In this document: one piece after another, positions 33,043-42,081 of the stretch
Layout: the number at the start of each line of letters is the position of its first letter
Numbering within the stretch: the stretch's first letter is position 1
Translations under genes and position numbers: made by a program
Assembly (NCBI RefSeq): GCF_001905545.1
Contig: NZ_LIPD01000019.1
Location: forward strand, 1 to 64,000
DNA: 64,000 nucleotides
DNA from: Streptomyces sp. CB02056
GTDB taxonomy: Bacteria; Actinomycetota; Actinomycetes; Streptomycetales; Streptomycetaceae
Direction of reading: 5' to 3'
The notes under the pieces: generated by a model
The model's input: the letters and a program-made list of their open reading frames with translations, nothing else
Databases searched by the model: none
What the model was told of the DNA's origin: nothing

Positions 33043-34833
33043 TTGTACTACAGCAGCGGCAACTACGAGGCGTTCGCCCGGCCGAGGAAGCCCGAGGGGG
33101 CCGACCGCAAGCGGGCCTGGTTCGTCGGGTCGGGGCTCGCCGCACTGGCCGGGGCGGCGTTCCTGGTCCGGGACGGCCAGGTGCCCGGCGAGCGGATCAC
33201 GGTCCTGGAGCGCCTGAAGCTGGCCGGCGGCGCGCTGGACGGGATCGAGGTGCCCGAGAAGGGCTTCGTGGTCCGCGGCGGGCGCGAGCTGGAGGACCAC
33301 ATGGAGTGCCTGTGGGACCTCTTCCGCTCGGTGCCCTCGCTGGAGGTCGAGGGCGCCTCCGTCCTCGACGAGTTCTACTGGCTCAACAAGGACGATCCCA
33401 ACTTCTCGCTCCAGCGGGTCACCGAGCGGCGGGGCCAGGACGCGCGCACCGACGGCCTGTTCGCGCTCGACGACAAGGCGCAGAAGGACCTGGTCCGGGT
33501 CTTCCTCGCGACCCGGGAGGAGCTGGAGGGCAAGCGGATCGACGAGGTCTTCTCGCGGAACTTCCTGGACAGCAACTTCTGGCTGTACTGGCGCACCATG
33601 TTCGCCTTCGAGGAGTGGCACGGAGCGCTGGAGATGAAGCTCTACCTGCACCGCTTCATCCACCACATCGGCGGCCTGCCGGACCTGTCCGCGCTGAAGT
33701 TCACCAAGTACAACCAGTACGAGTCGATGGTCCTGCCGCTGACCCGCTGGCTGACGGACCAGGGCGTGCGGTTCCGCTACGAGGTCGAGGTCACCGACAT
33801 CGACTTCGACCTCGCCCCCGGCAGCGACGGCTCCCCCGGCCGCAAGCAGGCCACCCGGATCCACTGGCGGGAGGCCGGCCGGGAGGGCGGGGTGGACCTC
33901 GGCCCGGACGACCTGGTGTTCACCACCATCGGCTCGCTCACCGAGAACTCCGACGACGGCGACCAGCACACCCCGGCCCGGCTGGACGAGGGCCCCGCCC
34001 CGGCCTGGGACCTGTGGCGCCGGATCGCCGCCAAGGACCCGGCCTTCGGCCGCCCCGAGGTGTTCTGCGGCAACATCCCGGAGAGCAAGTGGGAGTCGGC
34101 GACCGTCACCACCCTGGACCCGCGCATCCCGCGCTACATCCAGAAGGTCGCCCGGCGCGACCCGTTCGGCGGCGGCGTGGTCACCGGCGGCATCGTCACC
34201 GCCCGGGACTCCTCCTGGCTGCTGAGCTGGACGGTCAACCGCCAGCCGCACTTCAAGCAGCAGCCCGCCGACCGGATCGTGGTCTGGGTCTACTCGCTGT
34301 TCGTCGACCGACCCGGCGACTTCGTGAAGAAGCCGATGCAGGACTGCACGGGTGAGGAGATCACCCAGGAGTGGCTGTACCACCTGGGCGTCCCGGTCGG
34401 CGAGATCCCCGACCTGGCCGCGAACGCCGCCCGCTGCGTGCCGGTGATGATGCCGTACGTGACGTCCTTCTTCCTGCCCCGGCACGCGGGCGACCGGCCG
34501 GACGTGGTGCCGGAGGGCGCCGTCAACTTCGCCTTCATCGGCCAGTTCGCGGAGACCACCCGGGACTGCGTCTTCACCACCGAGTACTCCGTGCGCACCG
34601 GCATGGAGGCCGTCTACCGGCTGCTCGACGTCGAGCGCGGCGTGCCCGAGGTGTTCAACTCCACCTACGACGTGCGCAAGCTGCTCGCCGCCACCACCCG
34701 GCTCCGGGACGGCGCCGAACTCGACCTGCCCGGGCCGGAGTTCCTGCGCAAGCGGCTACTGCGCCGGCTGGAGGCCACCGAGATCGGCGAGCTGATGCAG
34801 GAGTTCGGGCTGATCGAGGACGAGCGGAGGTAG
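33043..34833 (+). CDS. ohyA: Oleate hydratase (myosin-cross-reactive antigen family)
   Basis: A 596-aa FAD-dependent hydratase that adds water to the cis-9 double bond of oleate-type fatty acids, giving 10-hydroxy acids. The start is set by homology and signal: a TTG before YYSSGNYEAFARPRKP, preceded by TAGGGAG. Family members begin MYYS-GNYEAFARPRKP at the same place, so the upstream ATG at 32971 is unlikely. The FAD motif is WFVGSGLAALAGAAFL; then RGGRELEDHMECLWDLFRS, KYNQYESM and NFAFIGQFAE. A long GC hairpin ends the gene. Confidence 0.94.
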   Translation: MYYSSGNYEAFARPRKPEGADRKRAWFVGSGLAALAGAAFLVRDGQVPGERITVLERLKLAGGALDGIEVPEKGFVVRGGRELEDHMECLWDLFRSVPSLEVEGASVLDEFYWLNKDDPNFSLQRVTERRGQDARTDGLFALDDKAQKDLVRVFLATREELEGKRIDEVFSRNFLDSNFWLYWRTMFAFEEWHGALEMKLYLHRFIHHIGGLPDLSALKFTKYNQYESMVLPLTRWLTDQGVRFRYEVEVTDIDFDLAPGSDGSPGRKQATRIHWREAGREGGVDLGPDDLVFTTIGSLTENSDDGDQHTPARLDEGPAPAWDLWRRIAAKDPAFGRPEVFCGNIPESKWESATVTTLDPRIPRYIQKVARRDPFGGGVVTGGIVTARDSSWLLSWTVNRQPHFKQQPADRIVVWVYSLFVDRPGDFVKKPMQDCTGEEITQEWLYHLGVPVGEIPDLAANAARCVPVMMPYVTSFFLPRHAGDRPDVVPEGAVNFAFIGQFAETTRDCVFTTEYSVRTGMEAVYRLLDVERGVPEVFNSTYDVRKLLAATTRLRDGAELDLPGPEFLRKRLLRRLEATEIGELMQEFGLIEDERR

Positions 34834-34851
34834 CCGGAGCGCGCTGACGGT

Positions 34852-34883
34852 GGTGGGGGCGGGTCCTGGGACCCGCCCCCACC
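34852..34883 (+). terminator. Strong hairpin after oleate hydratase
   Basis: GGTGGGGGCGGGTCC pairs perfectly with GGACCCGCCCCCACC (15 bp, 2-base loop), 19 bp after the stop. A high-GC hairpin without a U-run, common in streptomycetes. Confidence 0.8.
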
Positions 34884-34924
34884 GCTGCCCGTTCCGCCGT
34901 CCCGGGCCATGGCACCAGACGCGA

Positions 34925-34949
34925 ATGGTGCTATCGTCACTAGCACCAT
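34925..34949. promoter_or_regulatory. GntR operator overlapping the regulator's own start codon
   Basis: ATGGTGCTA, seven bases, then TAGCACCAT: 9-bp perfect arms. The right arm contains the AT of the regulator's ATG. A TATCGT that could be a -10 box lies in the middle, so binding would block initiation of a short- or no-leader mRNA. Fits YtrA-type GntR sites. Confidence 0.75.
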
Positions 34950-35295
34950 GTTGCTGAAGCTGGACATCGGGGACACCCGACCACTGCACGAACAGGTCGC
35001 CGGCGCGATCAGACGAGCCGTCGCCGAGGGCGAGTGCGCCCCCGGGGACAAGCTGCCCCCGGCCCGGGAGCTCTCCCGGGCCCTGGGGGTGAACACCAAC
35101 ACCGTCCTGCGCGGGCTGCGCACGCTGCGCGACGAGGGGGTGCTGGAGTTCCGCCGGGGCCGCGGCATCACGATCGCGACCGGCGCCGACACCCGCTCCG
35201 AACTTGTGGACCGGGTACGGCAGTTGGTCGAGGACGCGGCCCGGGCCGGCTACAGCAGGAACGATCTCGTGGACATGATCAGGGGGATGTCGTGA
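34948..35295 (+). CDS. GntR-family regulator, YtrA subfamily
   Basis: A 115-aa regulator. The winged-helix part has PLHEQVAGAIRRAVAEGECAPGDKLPPARELSRALGVNTNTVLRGLRTLRDEGVLEFRRGRG (ends given: PLHEQVAGAI and EFRRGRG), with only a short helical tail (~50 residues), typical of YtrA. No Shine-Dalgarno is seen, consistent with a leaderless message. It overlaps the next gene by GTGA and probably represses its own operon through the operator over its start. Confidence 0.92.
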   Translation: MLLKLDIGDTRPLHEQVAGAIRRAVAEGECAPGDKLPPARELSRALGVNTNTVLRGLRTLRDEGVLEFRRGRGITIATGADTRSELVDRVRQLVEDAARAGYSRNDLVDMIRGMS

Positions 35296-36317
35296 CGGAC
35301 TCGGGGAACACCAAGGAACCGACCACGGAACCGGCCGCCGCGCGGCCACCGGCGGCCGGTGGCGCCGTCTGGGCCGCGGCGGCCTGGTCGGTCGGGGTGC
35401 TGGCGCTGCTGGTCGCCCTGCCGCTGGTGGCGCGCCACCGGCTGCCGGACCCACTGGCCACCCACTGGGGCGGGCGGGAACCGGACGGCTCGATGTCGCT
35501 GACGGCGGCCACGGTCTTCCCGGCCGCGTTCTGGGCGGTCCTGGTGCTGATCTCGGTGGTCCTGCGGCGGTACTGGGCCGGCCGGACGCCCGGGGCCGCG
35601 TCGGCGATGCTGGCGGCCGGCGGGGTGCTGCTGACGGGGGCGCAGGCCTCCATCGTGCACGCCAACCTGGACCGCGCCCGCTGGCAGGACGCCGCCCCGA
35701 TGGGCATCGAGGTGGTCCTGATCCTGCTGGCCACCGGCCTCGCCGGGCTGCTGGCGGTGCTGGCGGGCCGGCGCTACGGCGGCCGTCCGGAGCGGCACCC
35801 GGCGGCCGGGGCACCGGCGCTGGAGGTACCGCCGGGCGAGCAGGTCGTCTGGCTCTCCCAGGCCGCCAACCCGTGGCTGCAGCTGTCCGCCGCGGTGCTC
35901 GGGCTGCTCTCGGTGGCGGGGGTGCTGCTCACCGCGAGCGGGGTCGTCGACCTGGACTGGGTGCTGGTGCTGCCGCTCGCCGTCGGCGCCCTCGCGCTCC
36001 TCGGCTGCTCCTCGGTACGGACCCGGGTGACCGCCCGCGGCCTCACCGTCGGCTTCGGCCCGTTCGGGTGGCCCGCCCGCCGCTGGTCCCCCGCCGAGCT
36101 CGACTCCGCCCGCGCCGAGCGGCGCACCGCCGCGCAGTCGGGCGGCTGGGGCTACCGGATCAACGGGCTCGGCACCACCGTGATGGTGCGCCCGGGCGTC
36201 TGCCTGGTGGTCCGCACCCGTCGGGGCACGGACTTCGCGGTCAGCGTCGACGACGCCGAGCGCGGGGCCGCACTGCTCAACGCGCTGATCGCCCGCACCC
36301 GGCAGCCCACCGGCTGA
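35292..36317 (+). CDS. DUF1648-type membrane protein
   Basis: A 341-aa protein. The N-terminal DUF1648 region has LPDPLATHWGGREPDG between helices, and there are about five to six hydrophobic segments in total. The C-terminal ~110 residues are soluble (SVRTRVTARGLTVGFGPFGWP, GYRINGLGTTVMVRPG), resembling membrane-proximal beta modules. GTG start coupled to the GntR gene. YtrA operons usually encode membrane or transporter proteins; function here unknown. Confidence 0.85.
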   Translation: MTDSGNTKEPTTEPAAARPPAAGGAVWAAAAWSVGVLALLVALPLVARHRLPDPLATHWGGREPDGSMSLTAATVFPAAFWAVLVLISVVLRRYWAGRTPGAASAMLAAGGVLLTGAQASIVHANLDRARWQDAAPMGIEVVLILLATGLAGLLAVLAGRRYGGRPERHPAAGAPALEVPPGEQVVWLSQAANPWLQLSAAVLGLLSVAGVLLTASGVVDLDWVLVLPLAVGALALLGCSSVRTRVTARGLTVGFGPFGWPARRWSPAELDSARAERRTAAQSGGWGYRINGLGTTVMVRPGVCLVVRTRRGTDFAVSVDDAERGAALLNALIARTRQPTG

Positions 36318-36340
36318 ATCGTTTCGGCAGCGGGGTACCC

Positions 36341-36369
36341 GGCGGTCCGGTCACCACGACCGGGCCGCC
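36341..36369. terminator. Hairpin between convergent genes
   Basis: GGCGGTCCGGTC pairs with GACCGGGCCGCC (11 of 12, one G-T) around a 5-base loop, between the DUF1648 gene and the convergent permease gene. Confidence 0.65.
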
Positions 36370-36412
36370 TCGCCGTTCCCGCGCCCCCTCGCCGCACTCA
36401 CCCCCGCTCCCC

Positions 36413-39211
36413 TCAGGACTCCCCCGCGCGCAGTTCGGTGGCGATCTGCCGCCGTCCGGCGACCAGCGTCTCCAGCACCACCCCGAGGCAGGCCACCAGC
36501 GTCAGGCCCGCGGTGGGCAGCAGCACCGGCAGCGGCGCGGGATCGAGGGAGCCGCCCGTCCCGGCCCCGACCAGGGTCGAGAGGTCGAAGGCCGGCCCCA
36601 GCAGGACGGCCGCCAGCACCGCGACCCCGGCGCCGCCGGCGGAGGCCGCCAGGGTCCGCGGCAGCGCCTCGGCGATGATCAGCGCCAGCCCCTGCCGTGG
36701 CCGCAGGCCCATGGTGCGCAGCCGGGCGAGCACCGCCGTACGGTCGGGCGCGGCCCGCAGCAGCGTCAACAGGACAGCGAGGACGGCGAATCCGGCGCTG
36801 GCCGGGGCCGCGTACCAGAACAGCCGCCCTGCGGCCTGCTGCAACGGGTCGTCGGCGAGCTGTGCGGCGTACTCGCGGCTGCTGCCGACCCGGTAGGCGG
36901 GCGGCAGTCCGTGGCTGCCCCGGCCGGCCGCCGCGGCCTCGTCCGCGATCAGCTTGTCGAGACCGGTCGGCTCGACCAGGCCCCGCTCCAGGAGGAGCGA
37001 CCTGATCCGCCCGGGGTCGAGGCCGTCGCCGACGGCCAGCCACCCGGTCCACCGGCCGAGTTCCGGCAGGCGTTCCACGGCGGGGCCGCTGGGCACCACG
37101 ACGAACGGCTGCTCCGGCTCCGGCAGTGCCGGGGTCGCGGTGACGATCCCGGCGACGGTGGTGCGCAGTTCGCTCGCGGTGGACAGGTGCAGCGTCGGCG
37201 CGCCGGCGGCCAGGCGCGCGGCCAGGTCGCGGCTGAACAGCGCGGGCACCGGGGTGTCCGGGCCGCCGGGGGTGCCGGCGAGCTTCGCCGGGTCGAACGC
37301 GCCGGCCCCGAGGGTGCGGGCGATCGCGGCGTACGCGGTCGGCTCGGCGACCACCAGGGTCACCTTGGTGTAGTCGTTGGGGCCTGCGCCGACGAACCGC
37401 GCGCGCTGGTCCACCCGGACCGCGGTCGCGCTCCGGGCCTCCGGGAGTCCGCCCACGGCCTTGAGGAACGGGTCCGGCAGGGTCGCGTAGTCCGGGACGG
37501 AGACGGCGATGTCGCCGCCGGTCGCGACCCGTCCGGCGTGCAGCCTGCCGAGGTCCACGGAGGCGAGCAGGGTGGCGCCGAAGCCGGTCGCGGTGACGGC
37601 GATCAGCAGGGCGAGCAGCGGCAGCGCGGAGGGCCGGCGGCGGCCGGAGCCGTCCCGGGCGGCCCGGGCGAGGCCGAGGAAGCCGATCAGCCCGCGGCTG
37701 CGGCCGACGAGCGCGGCCAGCCGGCCGGTCGCCACCGGCTCGATCCGCGCCAGCAGCAGCCCGCCGGCGACGGCGAGCAGCAGCGGGGCGGCCACCAGCA
37801 GCGGGTCCACGCCCCGGCCGGAGTGGCCGACGCCGCGCCGGCGGACCTCGGCCACCGCCACGGCGGTGACGGCCAGCAGCGCGAGTTCGCCGACCACCCG
37901 GCGCCCGCGGCCGGTCGGCCGGGGGCGGTCCCACAGCAGGGCGGCGCGGGCCGGGAGGGCGAGCAGCGCGAGCAGGGTCGTACCGAGGCCGGCCGCCACC
38001 GCGAGGCCCCAGCGCGGGGTGGGCAGCAGCACCAGGGCGAGCACCGCCCCGAGCGCGGCGGCGGGCAGCACGGTCACCGCGCCCTCGCCGAGCAGCCGCA
38101 GCAGCACCCCGCCGCGCGAGCCGCCGCGGGCCCGGAGCAGCCCGAGTTCGGCGGCGCGGCGGTCGGTGCCGAGCGCGGCGGCCAGGCAGAGCACCACCAC
38201 GGCGACGCCCGCGACGCCGGCCGGCCCGATCGCGCTCAGCGCCATCGCGGCCCGGTAGCGCTCGGCCGCCCGGTCGAGGATGACGGGCAGCGTCGAGACG
38301 GACCGCAGGTCGGCGCGCCCGGTCGCGTCGGCCAGGGCCGCGACGCCCGGCCCGGACACGAGGGGCAGGACGTCGGCGCGGGTCCGCTCCAGCCGGTCGG
38401 CGCGCAGCGGGGCCGGGTCCACGGCCACCCGCCAGAAGTTCTGGACGGACGTGCCCCAGCCGGTCAGCCCGGCCAGGCTGTCGCCGTCGACGAAGCCGGT
38501 GGCCCCCAGCCAGTTGCCGTGCTCCAGGTCGATGTTCAGGCAGGGGCGGTCCGGGCAGCCGAGGCCGGTCCAGAACGGGTCCAGCGGGTCGTCGACCCGG
38601 AACAGGCCGGTCACCACGGCGGTCCGCCGGCTGTCGGGGCCGGTGCTGCCGCTGTCGACGACGTCACCGACCTTGATGCCGACCAGTTCGGCGGCCGTCC
38701 GGCTGACCATCACCGGCAGCGGGGCTCCGGCGGTGGCGGGGCCCGGGCGGCTGCCCTCGGTCAGGGTGACCCGGTCGGCGAGGCCGGCCAGGTGAGCCAG
38801 GGAGAGCCTGGGCGGGGCGCTGTCGCTCACCCGGCGGTAGCCCGGGTTGAACATCGGGACGGAATCGGTCACGGAGCCGTGCGCCAGGCCCGCCGGGGAC
38901 AGCGCGAGCTTCCCGCCGACCCGTTCGACGAGCTGCCGGTCGACGGCGTCGAGGTCGGCGGCGGTGTCGCTCGGCCGGGCCTTGGAGGAGAAGTGCAGGC
39001 TGGTCGCGTGGATGCCCTGCCGGTGCACGTAGTCCCGCAGCGCCGCGTCCGCGCCCCGGTCGGTGACGCGGGGGACGGCCACGGACAGCAGGACGGTGAC
39101 GAACGCGAGGGCCGCCGTCAGCAGGGCGGTGCCCGGGTCGGCGCGCAGCCGGGTGCGGACCCAGTGCGCCGGGCGGTGGGCGGCCCCGGGGGTGCCGGCC
39201 TTGGCGGTCAC
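36413..39211 (-). CDS. FtsX-type ABC transporter permease
   Basis: A 932-aa membrane protein. One N-terminal helix (ALLTAALAFVTVLLSVAVPRV) is followed by a large extracytoplasmic domain (about residues 70-340), then several helices including two FtsX-like blocks (AALGTDRRAAELGLLRARGGSRGGVL and the C-terminal VLARLRTMGLRPRQGLALI). GTG start with GGAGGAG upstream. No ATP-binding subunit is adjacent, so it must pair with one elsewhere. MacB/LolE-like export or signalling role; substrate unknown. Confidence 0.88.
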   Translation of the reverse strand: MTAKAGTPGAAHRPAHWVRTRLRADPGTALLTAALAFVTVLLSVAVPRVTDRGADAALRDYVHRQGIHATSLHFSSKARPSDTAADLDAVDRQLVERVGGKLALSPAGLAHGSVTDSVPMFNPGYRRVSDSAPPRLSLAHLAGLADRVTLTEGSRPGPATAGAPLPVMVSRTAAELVGIKVGDVVDSGSTGPDSRRTAVVTGLFRVDDPLDPFWTGLGCPDRPCLNIDLEHGNWLGATGFVDGDSLAGLTGWGTSVQNFWRVAVDPAPLRADRLERTRADVLPLVSGPGVAALADATGRADLRSVSTLPVILDRAAERYRAAMALSAIGPAGVAGVAVVVLCLAAALGTDRRAAELGLLRARGGSRGGVLLRLLGEGAVTVLPAAALGAVLALVLLPTPRWGLAVAAGLGTTLLALLALPARAALLWDRPRPTGRGRRVVGELALLAVTAVAVAEVRRRGVGHSGRGVDPLLVAAPLLLAVAGGLLLARIEPVATGRLAALVGRSRGLIGFLGLARAARDGSGRRRPSALPLLALLIAVTATGFGATLLASVDLGRLHAGRVATGGDIAVSVPDYATLPDPFLKAVGGLPEARSATAVRVDQRARFVGAGPNDYTKVTLVVAEPTAYAAIARTLGAGAFDPAKLAGTPGGPDTPVPALFSRDLAARLAAGAPTLHLSTASELRTTVAGIVTATPALPEPEQPFVVVPSGPAVERLPELGRWTGWLAVGDGLDPGRIRSLLLERGLVEPTGLDKLIADEAAAAGRGSHGLPPAYRVGSSREYAAQLADDPLQQAAGRLFWYAAPASAGFAVLAVLLTLLRAAPDRTAVLARLRTMGLRPRQGLALIIAEALPRTLAASAGGAGVAVLAAVLLGPAFDLSTLVGAGTGGSLDPAPLPVLLPTAGLTLVACLGVVLETLVAGRRQIATELRAGES

Positions 39212-39656
39212 GTCTCCTCCACGAGGCGCAGCAGGACGGCGGCCGCCGGAGGGGCCGCGGGTGGACGCGTCGTGCGCGCACCGCGCACGGATCACCGGCG
39301 ACCGGTCGCCGGACGATGCTGTCAGATCCGATCACCGATCGGAAGGGAATGGTACAGATCGATCCAGGCTCGTCCAGGCACGGTTGGGGCTGGTGGGGGC
39401 CGCTGTCCCGCTCTCCGCGCGGGAGTTGAACCGTCGGGCCCTCCGGGTCCGTAGTGGATGACCGTCCGGGGCGCCCCGGACGGTCATCGGGGGTCTAAAC
39501 CGCTCAAATCGGTGGTGCTTCGAACGCCAATGCGGGTACACCAGTTGACGGTCGCTCAGGTGTGTGGCGGCGCCCGTCCGACGCCGCCCCACCCCGTCCC
39601 GCGCGGCCGGAGGACGAGCGGGCCCACGCGCCCGTGCGAAAGGCAAGGAGGCGTCC
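39212..39656. other. 445-bp divergent intergenic region with long palindrome
   Basis: Between the permease gene (minus) and a membrane-protein gene (plus). It holds the perfect palindrome at 39457-39488 and no gene that I can support. An A/T-richer stretch lies at 39490-39550, with TTGACGG near 39545, a possible -35 for the plus gene. Confidence 0.55.
39457..39488. repeat. 32-bp perfect palindrome without spacer
   Basis: The arm GATGACCGTCCGGGGC is followed immediately by its exact reverse complement GCCCCGGACGGTCATC. It could be a terminator of an unseen short transcript, a cruciform, or a regulator site, 168 bp upstream of the plus-strand gene. Confidence 0.7.
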
Positions 39657-40406
39657 GTGGCTCACGACGTGCGCACGCAGAACACCCCCGCTGTCCGGCG
39701 GAGCACCCAGGACGTTCGGACCATCGCGATCCTGCGCCTCGGCGTCGGCCTGATCGGCATCCTGCTGCCGGTGGCCCTGCCGTTCGGCAACTGGCTGGCC
39801 GCCGAGCTGACGGGGCGCAGCACCGACGGCTTCTGGCCGAACTCGATGAGCGGCGCGTACTACACCGACACCCGGAACGTCTTCGTCGGCGCGCTGTGCG
39901 CCCTCGGGGTGTTCCTGATCTGCTACCGCTTCGACCGCCGGGACGACCGCTGGAGCACGGCGGCCGGGTTCTTCGCGCTCGGGGTCGCGCTCTGCCCGAC
40001 GTACACCGGGGGCGGGTCCGGCCTCGACCGCACCGTCGGGGTGTTCCACCTGGTCTTCGCCGGCCTGCTGTTCGTCATGCTGGCGGTCTTCTGCCTCTAC
40101 TCCTTCCGCAACCCCCGCTCCGCCCAGCCGGCCCGGGTGGGCACGGCGTACCTGGTGGCCGGGGTGGTGATCCTGGCCGCCCTGGCGCTCTCGCTGCTGG
40201 CCGGGGTGACGGGCGTCGGCTCCGACTGGCCGGTGCGGCCGCTGTACCTGGGCGAGTGGCTGGCCACCTGGGCCTTCGGCCTCGCCTGGACGGGCGCCGC
40301 CCTCGAACTCGCGGCGCACGGGCGGCGCGACGCCGACAGCGCCGTGGTCCCCCGCCAGCCGGGCGCCGACGCGCTCGACCCGAAGCACCCGGAGGCGCAC
40401 GCCTGA
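39657..40406 (+). CDS. Multi-spanning membrane protein (DUF998-like)
   Basis: A 249-aa protein with about seven hydrophobic segments. Family-like stretches are GAYYTDTRNVFVGALCALGVFLICYRFDR (ends GAYYTD and CYRFDR) and AAGFFALGVALCPTY. GTG start with AAGGAGG five bases upstream, a very good site. Function unknown. Confidence 0.75.
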   Translation: MAHDVRTQNTPAVRRSTQDVRTIAILRLGVGLIGILLPVALPFGNWLAAELTGRSTDGFWPNSMSGAYYTDTRNVFVGALCALGVFLICYRFDRRDDRWSTAAGFFALGVALCPTYTGGGSGLDRTVGVFHLVFAGLLFVMLAVFCLYSFRNPRSAQPARVGTAYLVAGVVILAALALSLLAGVTGVGSDWPVRPLYLGEWLATWAFGLAWTGAALELAAHGRRDADSAVVPRQPGADALDPKHPEAHA

Positions 40407-40505
40407 GACCCTGTCATTCCCGTGCGGCGGGCGACCGTTACCATGCGCACCATGAACCGCCACCAGGGCGGTTGGTGACGGATGCCCAGCGGCGGGAGAA
40501 CGAAC

Positions 40506-41345
40506 ATGGCGAACGAGGTCCGGGCAGAGCACGGTCCGCGCGAGGACTACCCGTCGGTGGACCTGCGGATGGACGTTCCGCACTCCGCCCGGGTCTACGA
40601 CTACCTCATCGGCGGAAAGACCAACTTCGAGGCGGACCGGGTCGCGGCGCACGCCTCGGTGCGGGCCTGGCCGGCGCTGCCGACCTCGATGCGCACCACC
40701 CGCGAGTTCATGCAGCGCTCGGTGCGCAGACTCGCCGAGCAGTACGGCGTACGGCAGTTCCTCGACATCGGCACCGGCATCCCGACCTCGCCGAACGTGC
40801 ACGAGGTCGCCCAGGCGGTCGACCCCGAGGCCCGGGTCGCCTACGTGGACAACGACCCGATCGTGCTGACCCACGCGCGGGCCCTGATGGACAGCACGCC
40901 CGAGGGCCGCACCTGTTACGTGGAGGCCGACTTCCGCGACCCGGAGTCGATCATCGGCAACCCCCGGCTGCGCGAGGTGCTCGACTTCTCGCAGCCGGTG
41001 GCGCTGTCGCTGATCGCGATCGTCCACTTCGTGCTGGACGAGGACGATCCGCAGGGCATCGTGCGCCGCTTCATGGACGCCCTGGCCCCCGGCAGCTTCC
41101 TCGCCCTGACGGTCTTCACCGGGGACACCGACCCGGTGGGCGTGGGCGGCGTCGGCCGTGAGTACAACGCGCGCGGCATCCCGCTCCAGATCCGCGACAA
41201 GGCCGAGACGGAGGCCTTCTTCGACGGCTACGAGCTGCTCGACCCGGGCGTCACGCTGGTGCACCACTGGCGGCCGGACGCCGGTGCCGCGCCCGTCCGC
41301 GACCAGGACATCGCGATGTACGCGGGCGTGGCGATCAAGCGCTGA
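40506..41345 (+). CDS. SAM-dependent methyltransferase (PF04672/DUF574 type)
   Basis: A 279-aa protein of a family expanded in streptomycetes. The hallmark is PHSARVYDYLIGGKTNFEADR near the N-terminus, then the SAM loop FLDIGTGIPTSPNVHEVAQ, YVDNDPIVLTHARAL and a C-terminal VTLVHHWRPD. ATG with GGGAGA upstream. Substrate unknown. Ends with a short sequence (GCTGAATCGTTTC) shared with the end of the DUF1648 gene. Confidence 0.9.
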   Translation: MANEVRAEHGPREDYPSVDLRMDVPHSARVYDYLIGGKTNFEADRVAAHASVRAWPALPTSMRTTREFMQRSVRRLAEQYGVRQFLDIGTGIPTSPNVHEVAQAVDPEARVAYVDNDPIVLTHARALMDSTPEGRTCYVEADFRDPESIIGNPRLREVLDFSQPVALSLIAIVHFVLDEDDPQGIVRRFMDALAPGSFLALTVFTGDTDPVGVGGVGREYNARGIPLQIRDKAETEAFFDGYELLDPGVTLVHHWRPDAGAAPVRDQDIAMYAGVAIKR

Positions 41346-41367
41346 ATCGTTTCTGCGGCGGGCCCGG

Positions 41368-42081
41368 TCAGCCGGACACCGAGACCAGGCCCGCCTCGTA
41401 GGCCAGGATGACCAGCTGCACCCGGTCCCGGGCGTCGAGCTTGGCCAGCAGCCGGGTCATGTAGGTCTTGACGGTCGCGATGCTGAGCACCAGTTCGGCG
41501 GCGATCTCGGTGTTGGACAGGCCCCGGCCGACCAGGGTCAGGATCTCGCGCTCGCGCCCGGTGATCGCCGCCAGCCGCCGCTCGGCTGCGACGGCGGCGG
41601 CAGCAGCGGTGACACCCCGGGCACCCGGCCCGGGCCCGCCGGTCCCCGACCGCGACGGGCGGCCCCCGACGAACGCCCCGATCAGCCGCCGGGTGACGCT
41701 CGGCGCGATCAGCGCGTCCCCGGCGGCGACCACCCGCACCGCGCCGAGGATGTCGTCCAGCGCCATGTCCTTCACCAGGAAGCCGGACGCCCCGGCGTGC
41801 AGCGCCGCGTACACGTGCTCGTCCTCGTCGAAGGTGGTGAGCACCACCACCCTGGTCGGCCCGCCGTCGGCGGTCACCAACCTGGTCGCCTCGATGCCGT
41901 CCATGCCGGGCATCCGGATGTCCATCACCACGACGTCCGGCCGCAGTTCGGCGGCCAGCCGGACGGCCTCCGCCCCGGTGCCGGCCTCGCCGACCACCTC
42001 GACGTCCGCCGTCTCCGCGATCACCATCTCCAGCGCGGCGCGCACCAGCGGCTGATCGTCGACCAGCAGGACCCGGATCAC
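41368..42081 (-). CDS. Response regulator, NarL/LuxR type
   Basis: A 237-aa regulator. The receiver domain has the acidic pair DD at 8-9, phospho-acceptor Asp in VVMDIRMPGMDG (near 54), Thr in VVLTTFDED and Lys in GFLVKDM. The C-terminal LuxR helix-turn-helix is ITGREREILTLVGRGLSNTEIAAEL... SIATVKTYMTRLLAKL. The linker (about 135-168) is unusually long and Gly/Ala-rich. GTG start overlapping the kinase stop (GTGA). Likely activates the divergent ABC transporter. Confidence 0.94.
   Translation of the reverse strand: MIRVLLVDDQPLVRAALEMVIAETADVEVVGEAGTGAEAVRLAAELRPDVVVMDIRMPGMDGIEATRLVTADGGPTRVVVLTTFDEDEHVYAALHAGASGFLVKDMALDDILGAVRVVAAGDALIAPSVTRRLIGAFVGGRPSRSGTGGPGPGARGVTAAAAAVAAERRLAAITGREREILTLVGRGLSNTEIAAELVLSIATVKTYMTRLLAKLDARDRVQLVILAYEAGLVSVSG

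Noticed and set aside
32971..33043. Upstream ATG for oleate hydratase
   Set aside because: Family members begin at YYS; the TTG there has a Shine-Dalgarno, the upstream ATG does not.
35873..39454. Very long plus-strand reading frame opposite the FtsX permease
   Set aside because: Arg/Gly/Pro-rich with no domain; it is the shadow of the real minus-strand permease gene in GC-rich DNA.
39361..39460. tRNA-like T-arm (GGTTCAACTCC) on the minus strand
   Set aside because: The stem does not pair and no acceptor or anticodon arms can be built around it.
39505..39550. Another T-loop-like TTCGAAC segment
   Set aside because: Stem and loop are out of register for a tRNA, and no cloverleaf can be drawn.
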